The translations under genes and the position numbers were made by a program. DNA of 50,484 bases, from positions 1 through 50,484 of IMG/VR virus record IMGVR_UViG_3300025435_000028; one strand, 5' to 3'. Below, piece after piece: positions 1 through 7,826 of this stretch (positions within the stretch are counted from its first letter, which is position 1; each line of letters begins with the position of its first letter). Source of the DNA: a virus. The notes under the pieces are model-generated. The model was not told where the DNA came from. It worked only from the letters and a program-made list of their open reading frames with translations, and ran no database searches.

Positions 1-515
1 CCGTCACTAACCAAGTTGGTATATGGTCCATTCCGCTTAATGTCGTTAACCCAAGTACTACTAAAAGCTGGGTTGCAGTAACTACAAGCAAACTGACAAG
101 TCCTATCAAAGGCAATTTCCAGTGTTTGTAAGTTGACGTCGTTGCTTGCTGGGGTACGAAATGCTGCATTTAAATCCTCATCTGAATAAATTACTGTTTT
201 GTATACACGGTCACTGATGCTGTCCCGCCCCATGTCTTCAATCTTCCAGCAGTATTCACAACCGCTAGGACGTTCACCCTTTTGCATCTGCTCACGCTCC
301 ATCTTTTTCTTTTGCGTGTTATGAAGTGCCTTAGGGTTGCGCTGTACATCGTCTAGGTCAATGGCGTGTGGCAATGGATGATGGCAGCTGGTTGTTTGTC
401 CGCTGCCAAGCCATATGGTTGCGTTGTACCATTTGGCTGCACAGAATGATTCACTTTTGATGTCAATTACTCTGCGTTTGTATTCTAAGTCTGTTTCGTT
501 ATTGATTTTGGGCAT
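1..515 (-). CDS. Radical SAM protein with N-terminal twitch-like Cys region (partial, C-terminus beyond window)
   Basis: The reading frame is open from an ATG at 515 to the window edge, about 171 codons, so the C-terminus is missing. The protein starts MPKINNETDLEYKRR. A Cys-rich N-terminal part (CAAKW, SCHHP, RPSGCEYCW) is followed at about residues 145-152 by CQFACSYC, the CxxxCxxC motif that binds the radical-SAM 4Fe-4S cluster. The same arrangement occurs in the gene just upstream (499-1884), so the two are paralogues. The start overlaps that gene's 3' end by 17 bp, suggesting translational coupling at the end of the accessory operon. Radical SAM enzymes cleave S-adenosylmethionine to a 5'-deoxyadenosyl radical. 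The substrate here is unknown; modification of a glycan or peptide alongside the neighbouring glycosyltransferases is an inference. Confidence 0.8.
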   Translation of the reverse strand, partial: MPKINNETDLEYKRRVIDIKSESFCAAKWYNATIWLGSGQTTSCHHPLPHAIDLDDVQRNPKALHNTQKKKMEREQMQKGERPSGCEYCWKIEDMGRDSISDRVYKTVIYSDEDLNAAFRTPASNDVNLQTLEIAFDRTCQFACSYCNPAFSSTWVNDIKRNGPYTNLVSD

Positions 516-1884
516 GGTATCTACACTCTTCCCAGAACTCTTTCATCTGTGGGAATGTTGCTAAAAAGTCTGTGTGTCTACGTTTATCGTGTTCATTAAA
601 GAAGCGATAGAAGTCTGCACGTTGTAGTTTAACATAATCAGGATCAAGTTTGCTACCAGCTCTCATCCAATCTATGTCACGGCGCAGGCGTTGTATCTCG
701 TAGTCTTTGAATCCTACGTAGCCATCTTCGGGCATGAGATTTAGTTCCATCCAATCTGCTACACGTTCCAATCGGTCAGCATAGACAGCGGGCAGTATTT
801 GCAGACTTTGCCATGTAGGTGTGCGTAGCAGGGGTGTGTCAAACCAAACTCGTTGATATGTTTTACTGTAGAGTCTGCGTAGTTCCAGAATCCATTGCAG
901 TAGATTTTGCAGTCCTAGTACACTGAGATTGTTCATTGTGATGATAAATGTAAGGCTATTGCGATTGGGGATCTTGTCTAGAAAACGGTGTACATTTTCA
1001 AACAAGCGATTGTAGACCAAGCCATCGCGAACGTATTCAGCGTGTTCGTGTATGCCTGTATCCAAACTTACATACTGCATGAAGTGTTCGATTTGTGTAT
1101 CGCACAAGCGTTTAACATAGTCGTGGTATTTGTCATACAGTTTAGGTTCTACGCTGAAATTACTTGTGACATTTAAGTGCAAGTCTGGCTTGGGCAAGGC
1201 CAACACATAGTCAAAAACTCGATAGGTATTCCGGTCCATGAGTGGTTCACCACCAGTCATGCGAAAATGTTTCAGTTGAGGATACAGAGTCGGGAACCAC
1301 TCCCAAAACGCTTCCACATACGGATTGTACTCTCGGGCAGGTATGGGTCGTCTCTGGCCCACAAAATAATCAGGTGAGTTGTGAGGTACGCTAGTAGGAT
1401 ATGCGCCGTAACGACTGGACTCGTCGGCCCAGCTAGAACTATACTGAGGACTGCAATAACTGCAACGTAGATTGCAAGCACTACTGAAGTTGACCTCCAC
1501 GTAGCTAGGAACAACATCGTCTTCGACTCCTGTACTGTTTTTAATTGTGGCATAGTGTTCTGCGGCCCAAGGTTCGCCGCTCCTGTAATGTCTGTCGCTT
1601 AGGTTGCCTAAGTCTTCTTGTGTCCAGCAATAGTTACATTCGCTCGGGCGTTCATTCTTCAGCATTATGACACGCTGTTGTTTCTTGTGCTCGGTATTGT
1701 GTAGTGCGCCAGGATTTGTTTCGAGTGGCTCAACTGGAATTTGATGCAGGGGTGGATGATAGCAACTGTTTGTCAGTCCAGTGGGCAAATGCAAACTGAC
1801 TTGTTGCCATTTAGCCAAGCACAGTGCTGGACCTAGTTTATCCCGCATATCCTCTGCACTTGACATAAAATCGCTTTTACTCAC
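499..1884 (-). CDS. Radical SAM protein, twitch-type, Cys-rich N-terminus
   Basis: This is a 461-residue protein. The motif CNLRCSYC at about residues 136-143 is the radical-SAM cluster loop, and FRMTGGEPL near residue 210 matches the family's GGEP motif. The N-terminal 90 residues carry CLAKW, SCYHP, an ALHNT segment and RPSECNYCW. This looks like the auxiliary-cluster (twitch/SPASM-like) segment that normally lies C-terminal to the barrel, so the order may be permuted. The frame opens with GTG at 1884 inside the upstream stop region; an ATG at 1866 is a possible shorter start. It sits between a glycosyltransferase-like gene and a paralogous radical SAM gene. The radical SAM assignment is firm from the motifs; the substrate is unknown. 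Confidence 0.87.
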   Translation of the reverse strand: MSKSDFMSSAEDMRDKLGPALCLAKWQQVSLHLPTGLTNSCYHPPLHQIPVEPLETNPGALHNTEHKKQQRVIMLKNERPSECNYCWTQEDLGNLSDRHYRSGEPWAAEHYATIKNSTGVEDDVVPSYVEVNFSSACNLRCSYCSPQYSSSWADESSRYGAYPTSVPHNSPDYFVGQRRPIPAREYNPYVEAFWEWFPTLYPQLKHFRMTGGEPLMDRNTYRVFDYVLALPKPDLHLNVTSNFSVEPKLYDKYHDYVKRLCDTQIEHFMQYVSLDTGIHEHAEYVRDGLVYNRLFENVHRFLDKIPNRNSLTFIITMNNLSVLGLQNLLQWILELRRLYSKTYQRVWFDTPLLRTPTWQSLQILPAVYADRLERVADWMELNLMPEDGYVGFKDYEIQRLRRDIDWMRAGSKLDPDYVKLQRADFYRFFNEHDKRRHTDFLATFPQMKEFWEECRYHAQNQ

Positions 1885-2782
1885 GAATCATTATCCCTTG
1901 ATTTTTGAAGTTGCTCTTGTAGTGATGTTTGAAGAAACGACTTTGCTCTGCATTTAAAGATGTAACGGGTAACCCAAGTCTGGTTTTTAGTGCAGTATCA
2001 ACTTCAAATGTAAAGTCTTCGCACATATATTCTACTGCACTGTATTTGTTCCATAGTCGTTCGAGCTTGGCGAAGTCTTGGACTTCTGTGTAGTCCCAGT
2101 CTGTAAGCATTGTGAGATAAGTGCCCAGTCTGGCACCGTGTATAGCCATGTGCCCGTTGTCCACGTCTTGCCCGACTGTCTGCCAGATACAAAGATTGTC
2201 ATAGTTTCTTGAGACCACCCTAGAGTTGAACTCAGCGAGACTTGGTCGGGCGCCTCTGTCCAAACACATCTTAACACCCTCACGAAATCCTGCACGCCAG
2301 GCTTGGAATGGAGATCCATTTGGATACGTAGTGGAGAAACAGTCCGCCATTGCCCAGTACTGTGGGTGAAAGCAAAATTCCACAAGCGTTTCAGCGGACC
2401 CGTCGGAGGCTTCGTGAGTCCGCATGTTACGAACAAAATCCTTAGTCCACGAGCTAAGTCCGCCATTTCCATACTGTAGTCCATTTATCGTGTTACGTGC
2501 TCGCCATCTAAAAACACAGTCGCGAGTATTGTCATCCAACACCAACTGCTGATTAAAAAATGCTGGATCGGGTATGTTGTCACCATCAATGAGGATAAAT
2601 CGAGCTGTATCGCTTGCATCAGCGGCAGCTTTATGCGCCGCGTCTGATCCCAATACGCCATCGACTCTTTTCGCCCATGGTACCATGTTTTGGATAGTGG
2701 CCCAGAATTCTTCTTTTTTTGGTTCATCATAGGTTAAGAATATTACATCTAAGTCTGCTACATCAATCTTTTCTATACTCAT
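1877..2782 (-). CDS. Glycosyltransferase-like protein (GT-A type)
   Basis: About 301 residues if started at the ATG at 2782, which has GGA eight bases upstream; a second in-frame ATG at 2794 lacks a ribosome-binding site. The N-terminal segment DLDVIFLTYDEP followed about 60 residues later by FILIDGDNIPDPAFF looks like the Rossmann-like nucleotide-sugar fold with a DxD-type metal motif (DGDN). No transmembrane segment is evident. It overlaps both neighbours slightly and belongs to the operon that starts at 5009. A role in sugar transfer, to host envelope or virion glycans, is inferred from the fold motif and from the two other glycosyltransferase-like genes nearby. The specific donor and acceptor cannot be told. 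Confidence 0.72.
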   Translation of the reverse strand: MSIEKIDVADLDVIFLTYDEPKKEEFWATIQNMVPWAKRVDGVLGSDAAHKAAADASDTARFILIDGDNIPDPAFFNQQLVLDDNTRDCVFRWRARNTINGLQYGNGGLSSWTKDFVRNMRTHEASDGSAETLVEFCFHPQYWAMADCFSTTYPNGSPFQAWRAGFREGVKMCLDRGARPSLAEFNSRVVSRNYDNLCIWQTVGQDVDNGHMAIHGARLGTYLTMLTDWDYTEVQDFAKLERLWNKYSAVEYMCEDFTFEVDTALKTRLGLPVTSLNAEQSRFFKHHYKSNFKNQGIMIRE

Positions 2783-3107
2783 AGTATTCCACATGTGGGT
2801 AGTCGTCTTCGACTACAAGGCTGGCATGTCCGTTAACAACACGATAGCCAACCGTACTCTTACGTAATTGTACACGATAGCCGGCATCGCGGTCAATCTT
2901 TTTTAATTTGTCATTGACTACACAGTAATCAAAGTATCTGTCGTATTCATCTCGAGTGACTACCAAATAGTCAGTACCCGGGGGATGGTTCTGCATGGTG
3001 CAGAGATAAATCTCACCTTGCTCGTTGTAGTGTACTCTGTACTCTATGGCTTCCAGAATTGTTGTATCTAGAAGTGAGTTGACCTCAGCCCAAAACTCGT
3101 TGCTCAT
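2763..3107 (-). CDS. Hypothetical protein, about 114 aa
   Basis: I do not recognise this protein. It starts MSNEFWAEVNSLLDTT at the ATG at 3107; an in-frame TTG at 3116 is less likely. It is rich in Tyr and charged residues (RDEYDRYFDYCVV, VEYYEYRKD) and looks like a small soluble alpha/beta protein with no signal peptide or membrane segment. It overlaps the glycosyltransferase-like gene downstream by about 20 bp and the one upstream by about 23 bp, which supports it being translated as part of the cassette. A partner or chaperone for a neighbouring enzyme is possible, but nothing in the sequence shows this. Confidence 0.72.
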   Translation of the reverse strand: MSNEFWAEVNSLLDTTILEAIEYRVHYNEQGEIYLCTMQNHPPGTDYLVVTRDEYDRYFDYCVVNDKLKKIDRDAGYRVQLRKSTVGYRVVNGHASLVVEDDYPHVEYYEYRKD

Positions 3108-3936
3108 AATATTCAATCAATTCTTTAGTTGCGTATGACTTGTCATAGTAGTGTACAGGTGCATACTGATTTAGGTTGTTGATGCGTATAACATCGCCGT
3201 CACGTTCGTTCAAGACAGTTTCAATCCAACTGCGTGTGTCACTCCAACCATTGAACTCAGACTTCATGTGTACAAAGTTGATAAAGTCCATGCTAGGCAT
3301 TGTTACTGTTTCTCTGCCCATGATTTCTGCTGCGATAGCATAGACTACATCTGTGCTGGGTACTATAGTGTCAAACTGTCGTAGCTCTTGCGATATCATG
3401 ACCCAGTTGTGAAATACGCTGTTTGCTATTGAAAAGAAGTCGGTGCTTTCTCTACTGTATCTAAAATACATAAGCCCGTTATAGACGTCGGGCAAACTGT
3501 TAGCATCCAATGCTTCTCGGTATTTGCGAACTGTGCTTCTAACACCTGTAAAATTTTTTGCACCAGTACTAAGACAAACATTCTTGAGTCTAAAAGCGGT
3601 CCACCAGTGGTCAATGCTCTGTGTAAACAATAGATCACTTTCCAGTTTGATGGTTTCTTTAAATGGAGTATAGTGATTGACCATGGCCTCGTAACCAAAG
3701 GGTATGCCAAAAATATGGCTTATGTCACCCATAACAATCACATAGTCAAACACTTGACGGTGTTGATCTGTGATTAATTCACTAGTGGCGTTGTCTACAA
3801 TCACAGCATAACTATTCTGTTTTTGTGTTGCTTTGACGTTCAGGCACTGTAGATATGCTAGTTCAAGATAGTTAGTATCTTTAGTATTGACTGCAAAGGT
3901 TACAAAACCCTGTTGTTCTTTAAATTGTGAGCTCAT
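3085..3936 (-). CDS. Glycosyltransferase-like protein (GT8-like fold), degenerate DxD
   Basis: This is a 283-residue protein beginning GFVTFAVNTKDTNYLELAY, the same style of N-terminal beta-strand and helix as the neighbour encoded at 3920-4729 (GVVVFAFNTQIDYVAIAD), so the two are probably distant paralogues. At residues 96-103 it has IKLESDLL where the neighbour has LDTDYLV. The metal-binding motif is therefore ExD rather than DxD, which may mean altered chemistry. A later segment, VYNGLMYFRYS, resembles the acceptor-side strand of GT8-type enzymes. The assignment rests on motif layout, not on a database match. Starts overlap stops by about 17 bp on both sides, as expected in a coupled operon. 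Confidence 0.62.
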   Translation of the reverse strand: MSSQFKEQQGFVTFAVNTKDTNYLELAYLQCLNVKATQKQNSYAVIVDNATSELITDQHRQVFDYVIVMGDISHIFGIPFGYEAMVNHYTPFKETIKLESDLLFTQSIDHWWTAFRLKNVCLSTGAKNFTGVRSTVRKYREALDANSLPDVYNGLMYFRYSRESTDFFSIANSVFHNWVMISQELRQFDTIVPSTDVVYAIAAEIMGRETVTMPSMDFINFVHMKSEFNGWSDTRSWIETVLNERDGDVIRINNLNQYAPVHYYDKSYATKELIEYYEQRVLG

Positions 3937-4729
3937 TGACCAGTTCCCTAAAGTTATCAGTTTGTAAGTATGCTTTGTCCATAACGTGTATATTTTGATA
4001 TGGTAGTACCAAGGCCTTGTCGGCTAGGTGTACATGTATCTGTGTGTCTGTAGCTACTATACGTTCTATCGGGCTAGACACAGTAAACATGCGCCAAGGT
4101 ATGCCCTGTTGTTCGTTAACGTGATATCCGCTCATGATAATATTGGCAATAGCAAAGGCATAGTCATTACGATAGTTGCCTTCTCTAATGTTGTAGAGCA
4201 AGCGATAATAGTTGTAGTTGCGTTGTATCTTACCTACTAGCTCAAACAACATTTGGGCTCGAGGGCTTTTTCTAAATAACACCACTGTGGCCCAAATGAA
4301 TGGCAAACTGGTATTGCCCATCTGTTCATAGCTAGGCCCATTCTCATCACTGTTGTGGTGCATGAGTCTATAGTCCCAATCTGTATCAAATAATTTGAGC
4401 AGGCTGTCGTCAAGCACAAGGTAGTCTGTGTCTAGTACAATAGTTTCATCGTAGGGACTGAGTTCGTAGGCAAGATAACGACCAAAGTTACGCCACTGTA
4501 CACTGGCATCTTCTGTGCGGTAAGTTGCGCCCTGCGGATCAACTCGCACAATTTGATCGTAGGCAAACACAGGCACAGCATCGTGATCAGTAACCAGTGT
4601 AATGGGCAAGCCTAAGTTCTTATCAATTAGTCTGCAGGTTTGGTCAGCAATGGCCACATAGTCAATTTGCGTATTAAACGCAAAGACCACAACACCTTTA
4701 GACTTTGCGGATACGTTTGAGTTCGTCAT
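3920..4729 (-). CDS. Glycosyltransferase-like protein (GT8-like, DxD motif)
   Basis: This is a 269-residue protein. The N-terminal strand GVVVFAFNT, the nucleotide-binding-like ITLVTDHD near residue 45 and the clear DTD motif (residues 100-102, in IVLDTDYLV) are the order expected for a GT-A fold enzyme of the GT8 type. The segment LPFIWATVVLFRKS near residue 145 fits the acceptor-binding side. No membrane anchor is seen. It lies second in the operon behind the 5016-5044 promoter. It probably transfers a hexose from a nucleotide sugar; the acceptor is unknown. Confidence 0.7.
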   Translation of the reverse strand: MTNSNVSAKSKGVVVFAFNTQIDYVAIADQTCRLIDKNLGLPITLVTDHDAVPVFAYDQIVRVDPQGATYRTEDASVQWRNFGRYLAYELSPYDETIVLDTDYLVLDDSLLKLFDTDWDYRLMHHNSDENGPSYEQMGNTSLPFIWATVVLFRKSPRAQMLFELVGKIQRNYNYYRLLYNIREGNYRNDYAFAIANIIMSGYHVNEQQGIPWRMFTVSSPIERIVATDTQIHVHLADKALVLPYQNIHVMDKAYLQTDNFRELVNELTI

Positions 4730-5009
4730 GTGCTTGATGCCAACGGTTCATTACTTTGTGGTAGTGTTGTTGTGCCTGTGCCAAAAATACCTGTCGATCA
4801 ATCTCTACAGGATTTTGGTATGTGTCTTCTAGATATAGTTCGTCAATGGGCCAAGTGGCTACAAATGCCAACAGCTCGGGGGTGACTTTGAACAAGCCTC
4901 CATTGTGGGCAAAATGTAAGTCAGTTTGGATTTTCTCTCGCAGAATCTGTTTATTCTGCTGATAGCTTGTAGCTTGTCGGATTTGGGAAACTAATTGTTC
5001 GGTACTCAT
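4698..5009 (-). CDS. Hypothetical protein, 103 aa, first gene of the accessory operon
   Basis: The start is ATG at 5009, beginning MSTEQLVSQIRQATSY. The protein is mostly helical and soluble, with a central WPIDELYLEDTYQNP segment and a basic C-terminus ending HDELKRIRKV. I do not recognise a family. The initiation codon lies exactly where the strong sigma70-like promoter at 5016-5044 predicts the first transcribed base, so the mRNA may be leaderless. The 3' end overlaps the next gene by 32 bp. As the first gene of an operon of sugar-transfer and radical-SAM genes it could be regulatory or structural; there is no direct evidence. Confidence 0.75.
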   Translation of the reverse strand: MSTEQLVSQIRQATSYQQNKQILREKIQTDLHFAHNGGLFKVTPELLAFVATWPIDELYLEDTYQNPVEIDRQVFLAQAQQHYHKVMNRWHQAHDELKRIRKV

Positions 5010-5037
5010 CTACACAGTATAACGCGATACTGCGTAG
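5010..5037. repeat. Imperfect 11-bp inverted repeat over the early promoter
   Basis: CTACACAGTAT (5010-5020) and ATACTGCGTAG (5027-5037) are reverse complements with a single mismatch and a 6-bp spacer. The left arm contains the -10 element of the minus-strand promoter. It may be a repressor-binding operator, or a by-product of a back-to-back -10-like sequence. Confidence 0.5.
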
Positions 5038-5044
5038 ATGTCAA
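5016..5044 (-). promoter_or_regulatory. Host sigma70-type promoter for the accessory cassette
   Basis: On the minus strand TTGACA (5044-5039) is separated by exactly 17 bp from TATACT (5021-5016), close to the bacterial sigma70 consensus. The predicted +1 falls on the A of the ATG at 5009. The -10 and spacer lie in an inverted repeat (5010-5020 against 5027-5037, one mismatch), which could be an operator. This makes the cassette an early or middle transcription unit, distinct from the late fibre genes upstream. Confidence 0.75.
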
Positions 5045-5049
5045 GTCAA

Positions 5050-6039
5050 TTAGGAGATAGTTACCGCGCCCCAAACGTTGCTGAGGTTGGTTGTTTCTGG
5101 ATAGATTACATCAATGCGATGGTTGACTGTAACGTTGATAGTATCGTTAACAACTGTGTTGGTAGTTGTTGAACCTGTCCCTGGTGGGTTAGCAGGAGGA
5201 GCAGGCAATGTCGGACGTGCTGCACTGAACATGTTTAGTACAAATGAAATTGCACTACCATTATCGTTATTGCTACCTTGCAAACCGTTAGTTTTTACAG
5301 CAATGTTAGCATAATCGCTAGTATAACCACTTGTGGTACTGGTAATCTGTTGTATAGTAACGTTGCTGGTTGTTAGTCCGTAATATCCAACCCCAGTATT
5401 GTTGGTGTTTGATGTGCCGCCTGTGCCAGTGCGTCCGCCGTTTGTGTTGGCACGGAATGCAGTTAATCCGCCTAAGTTAGTAGCAACCAATGTTACCATG
5501 TCGCCACTACGACTTGTAGCATCATTGTTTGTTACACCGGAAATAACAAAGTTCAACTGTCCACCTGCGTTAAAGAAATAACGTGCCTGATCTGCACTGG
5601 CAAATGTTGCTGTACGAACAATAGCAAATTGTGCTGCGGCTTGCAAGTTACTATATGTTTCGGCTGGAGAATATGTGCCGCCTGTTACTGTAGAACCTTG
5701 AGCAGTATAAGTCAATGCGCTTGAGTATGCTGTGTTAACACTAGTTTGAAATGTGCTCAAATATGCCACCAAGCTACCTGAAGTAGGAGCGCCAATGCCT
5801 GTGCCTGTACCTGTTTGGTGAGTTTTAATGGTGTTCAGTGTGTTAATTGCTGTGGCCCATTGTGTGGCGGTAACAACACCTGCACTACTAACTTGACTTA
5901 GGGCAGTTTGTCCGTATCCCCAAGCACCACTGCCAGTTGACCAAACTGTGTTAATTCTGTTTGCTACGCCGCTGGGACTAGTACCAATGATGGAATTATA
6001 GTCTGTTGCTGCAATTAATCCGCCTGATGCGTATGACAT
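5050..6039 (-). CDS. Virion structural protein, probable tail fibre-associated
   Basis: This is a 329-residue Ser/Thr/Gly/Asn-rich protein without charged clusters, typical of phage beta-structured fibre or decoration proteins. It starts MSYASGGLIAATDYN and has a Pro-rich break near residue 280 (RPTLPAPPANPPG) followed by a Thr/Val-rich C-terminal strand region. It is the last gene of the fibre group, 12 bp behind the 418-aa fibre, and shares its composition. I cannot assign it to a specific T4 gene. The start at 6039 has a weak GGA upstream. Structural role: likely; exact position on the virion: unknown. Confidence 0.75.
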   Translation of the reverse strand: MSYASGGLIAATDYNSIIGTSPSGVANRINTVWSTGSGAWGYGQTALSQVSSAGVVTATQWATAINTLNTIKTHQTGTGTGIGAPTSGSLVAYLSTFQTSVNTAYSSALTYTAQGSTVTGGTYSPAETYSNLQAAAQFAIVRTATFASADQARYFFNAGGQLNFVISGVTNNDATSRSGDMVTLVATNLGGLTAFRANTNGGRTGTGGTSNTNNTGVGYYGLTTSNVTIQQITSTTSGYTSDYANIAVKTNGLQGSNNDNGSAISFVLNMFSAARPTLPAPPANPPGTGSTTTNTVVNDTINVTVNHRIDVIYPETTNLSNVWGAVTIS

Positions 6040-6051
6040 TTTCTTTTATCC

Positions 6052-7308
6052 TTACGAATTTAATTTAACGACAGCTTCTACTACACCTTTGCCGTCTGTA
6101 TCTTTGTTCTCTAAACTACGTCCAATGACGTTCCACGCGGTAATTTCACTGCGTTGTCCTGCACGAGCGTATCCGTTGCCTGCACTTACTAAACGATCAC
6201 CTTTGCGAATTTTACCCATTACCTTAACTGGTACACGTCCTTGAACTGCAATTGGAGGGTGGGTTGAATTGTCGCCTGCTCGGCTATTCATCACGAAAGC
6301 TGCATTAGTACTTATGACCCCAAACACTTCTTCGCTTAATTCACTTGATACTGCTGTAATTTCAGCAGATCCGCCCAATTCAACCACTGTACCAGAATCA
6401 TACTCGGCATCTGCTTCAAATCGTTCTGCCAAGTCAGCGTATTGTGCATGAACGCTGGTTCCGTAGATATTATTCCACCAATTGGTAGTAGAACCAATAT
6501 TGTACGACAAATTGGCGCTGGGTACAAGATTACTGGTAAGACTGTTTAGATTTAAGTTTTGAGTTGATGGGAATGTGATATTTCCTGTGAAATTGACATT
6601 TCCGCTGAAAGTTGCGCTGCCTGCAGAAAGACTGCCTGTTGTAACAATATTACCTGCCGAGACGTTTCCTGTTGCAGTTATAGCAGTGGTTTGCAGGTTT
6701 GCCACGTTGGCATTGCCAAGTGCTGTTAGGCCGGCGACTAGATTCAATCCTGGATTGATTATAGTTAGTCCCGAAACTGGAGCAGCCGGAGCAAATGCTG
6801 TGCTGTCTGAGCTGAATACCCCGCTCAGTTTGTTGTTAACTGTAACGTTACCAACATAGTGAGTTGTTGTGCCATCGCTGACACTGTTGGCTTGCAAAGA
6901 AGTAACTGCTGCGCCCACAGACAAGAACGGGCCAATAGAAATCCATTGTGTACCGTTGTAGACGTTGAACTGACTACTGGCTGTATTCCACCAAAAATCC
7001 CCAGTAACTGGCGATGCAGGAGCTATAGATCCAGTCTGGCTGCTGCTGATGACTTTCCAGTTGGTGCCTTGCCAAACGCTCAAATGTTTGTTATTGCTGT
7101 CCCACCAAAGTTGCCCGTTTAAGGGGTTGGTTGGTGCTGTTGAACTGGCAAAGTTTTCCAGTAACTTGATAAAGTTTTCGTTTAGGAATCCGCCAAATCC
7201 CGCAAAATTTCGTCCAACAAGGGATAGACTTGTGGTTGTCGAATCCTGTGTACCGTCAGCCAGTGTCAACAGTGGGGTTCCATTTGTAAGCGTAAGTGAA
7301 TATGGCAT
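6052..7308 (-). CDS. Tail fibre protein with N-terminal LWWD module and C-terminal DLAE-type domain
   Basis: This is a 418-residue fibre protein. Residues 1-125 contain ENFIKLLENFASS and repeated GQLWWDS / GDFWWNT plus NVYNGTQW motifs, also found in the 393-aa fibre at 11450-12631. The middle (about 150-280) is a low-complexity Ala/Gly/Asn/Thr shaft with NVS and GNIT-type strand repeats. Residues 285-418 (NNIYGTSVHAQYADLAERFEAD, then GRVPVKVMGKIRKGD) match the C-terminal domain of the 331-aa fibre at 13314-14309. A late promoter box lies at 7331-7338. The role is probably host recognition or a fibre segment; attachment site and receptor are unknown. Confidence 0.8.
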   Translation of the reverse strand: MPYSLTLTNGTPLLTLADGTQDSTTTSLSLVGRNFAGFGGFLNENFIKLLENFASSTAPTNPLNGQLWWDSNNKHLSVWQGTNWKVISSSQTGSIAPASPVTGDFWWNTASSQFNVYNGTQWISIGPFLSVGAAVTSLQANSVSDGTTTHYVGNVTVNNKLSGVFSSDSTAFAPAAPVSGLTIINPGLNLVAGLTALGNANVANLQTTAITATGNVSAGNIVTTGSLSAGSATFSGNVNFTGNITFPSTQNLNLNSLTSNLVPSANLSYNIGSTTNWWNNIYGTSVHAQYADLAERFEADAEYDSGTVVELGGSAEITAVSSELSEEVFGVISTNAAFVMNSRAGDNSTHPPIAVQGRVPVKVMGKIRKGDRLVSAGNGYARAGQRSEITAWNVIGRSLENKDTDGKGVVEAVVKLNS

Positions 7309-7330
7309 CTACTAATTCCGTTTCTTTACT

Positions 7331-7338
7331 TATTTATG
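7331..7338 (-). promoter_or_regulatory. T4-type late promoter box (CATAAATA)
   Basis: CATAAATA on the minus strand. Counting 13 bp from its first base puts +1 near 7325, 17 nt before the fibre start at 7308, the same spacing as at other late boxes in the window. Confidence 0.5.
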
Positions 7339-7343
7339 CTATA

Positions 7344-7592
7344 TTACCCGTTGCCCCAAACCAATACCACAGCACCAGGACTGCCGTCAATTCCTGTTAC
7401 TGCCCCTGCATCTCCACCTGTCCCGCCCTGTCCAAACGGGCCATATACTTGATTGCCAGCGGTTATAGTTGCGCGGTTATTGCCTCCGGCGCCGCCACCA
7501 GCATAGTTTGTTGTGCCCTGCGCCTGTACTGTGCCTGTTGCACCACTTGCGCCATTGGGGCTTCCGCCTGCTCCACCTGCTCCACCTGCCAT
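7344..7592 (-). CDS. Small glycine-rich protein, 82 aa
   Basis: The start is the ATG at 7592, preceded by GGGAG at a good distance; the frame extends further upstream but that part overlaps the previous gene and is not Gly-rich. The product begins MAGGAGGAGGSPNG and ends PGAVVLVWGNG, so it is nearly all Gly/Ala/Asn/Thr with a hydrophobic terminal strand. The composition matches the glycine-rich segments of the 1051-aa fibre at 8291-11446, whose glycine blocks also run into hydrophobic strands. It may be a small fibre tip or adhesin, or a detached piece of such a domain. It follows the preceding gene by one base. Confidence 0.7.
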   Translation of the reverse strand: MAGGAGGAGGSPNGASGATGTVQAQGTTNYAGGGAGGNNRATITAGNQVYGPFGQGGTGGDAGAVTGIDGSPGAVVLVWGNG

Positions 7593-7593
7593 G

Positions 7594-7824
7594 TTATTCT
7601 CCCTGTTGATCAGCTCGCCACTGTTTGAAAGCTGTAATAATAGGGCCGTGTTGATCTGCTGGCACTGCGGCTTCACCGTAGGCCGCATACTTGACCAGTG
7701 GCAATTGAGGAGCGAGCTGTTTGTAGATATCAATGTTTGAGTGCAACTCACTAAAAACTTGATTCTGTTTGTCTTGATCTAAATTGTTAAATTTTGCTGT
7801 TAAATCTGCTAATGAGTAAAACAT
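7594..7824 (-). CDS. Hypothetical protein, 76 aa
   Basis: It starts at the ATG at 7824 (MFYSLADLTAKFNN), with AAGGA six bases upstream; an in-frame TTG at 7830 sits too close to that site. The product is small, mostly helical and soluble, ending FKQWRADQQGE. It is not recognised. It lies between a permuted papain-like hydrolase and a small Gly-rich protein in the fibre operon, with gaps of 2 bp and 1 bp, so it may help assemble or process the fibres. Nothing in the sequence proves this. Confidence 0.7.
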   Translation of the reverse strand: MFYSLADLTAKFNNLDQDKQNQVFSELHSNIDIYKQLAPQLPLVKYAAYGEAAVPADQHGPIITAFKQWRADQQGE

Positions 7825-7826
7825 AT

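Noticed and set aside
7344-7751. 135-aa frame ending at 7344
   Set aside because: The first 53 codons overlap the better-supported 76-aa gene; the GGGAG site and the change to Gly-rich composition place the start at 7592.
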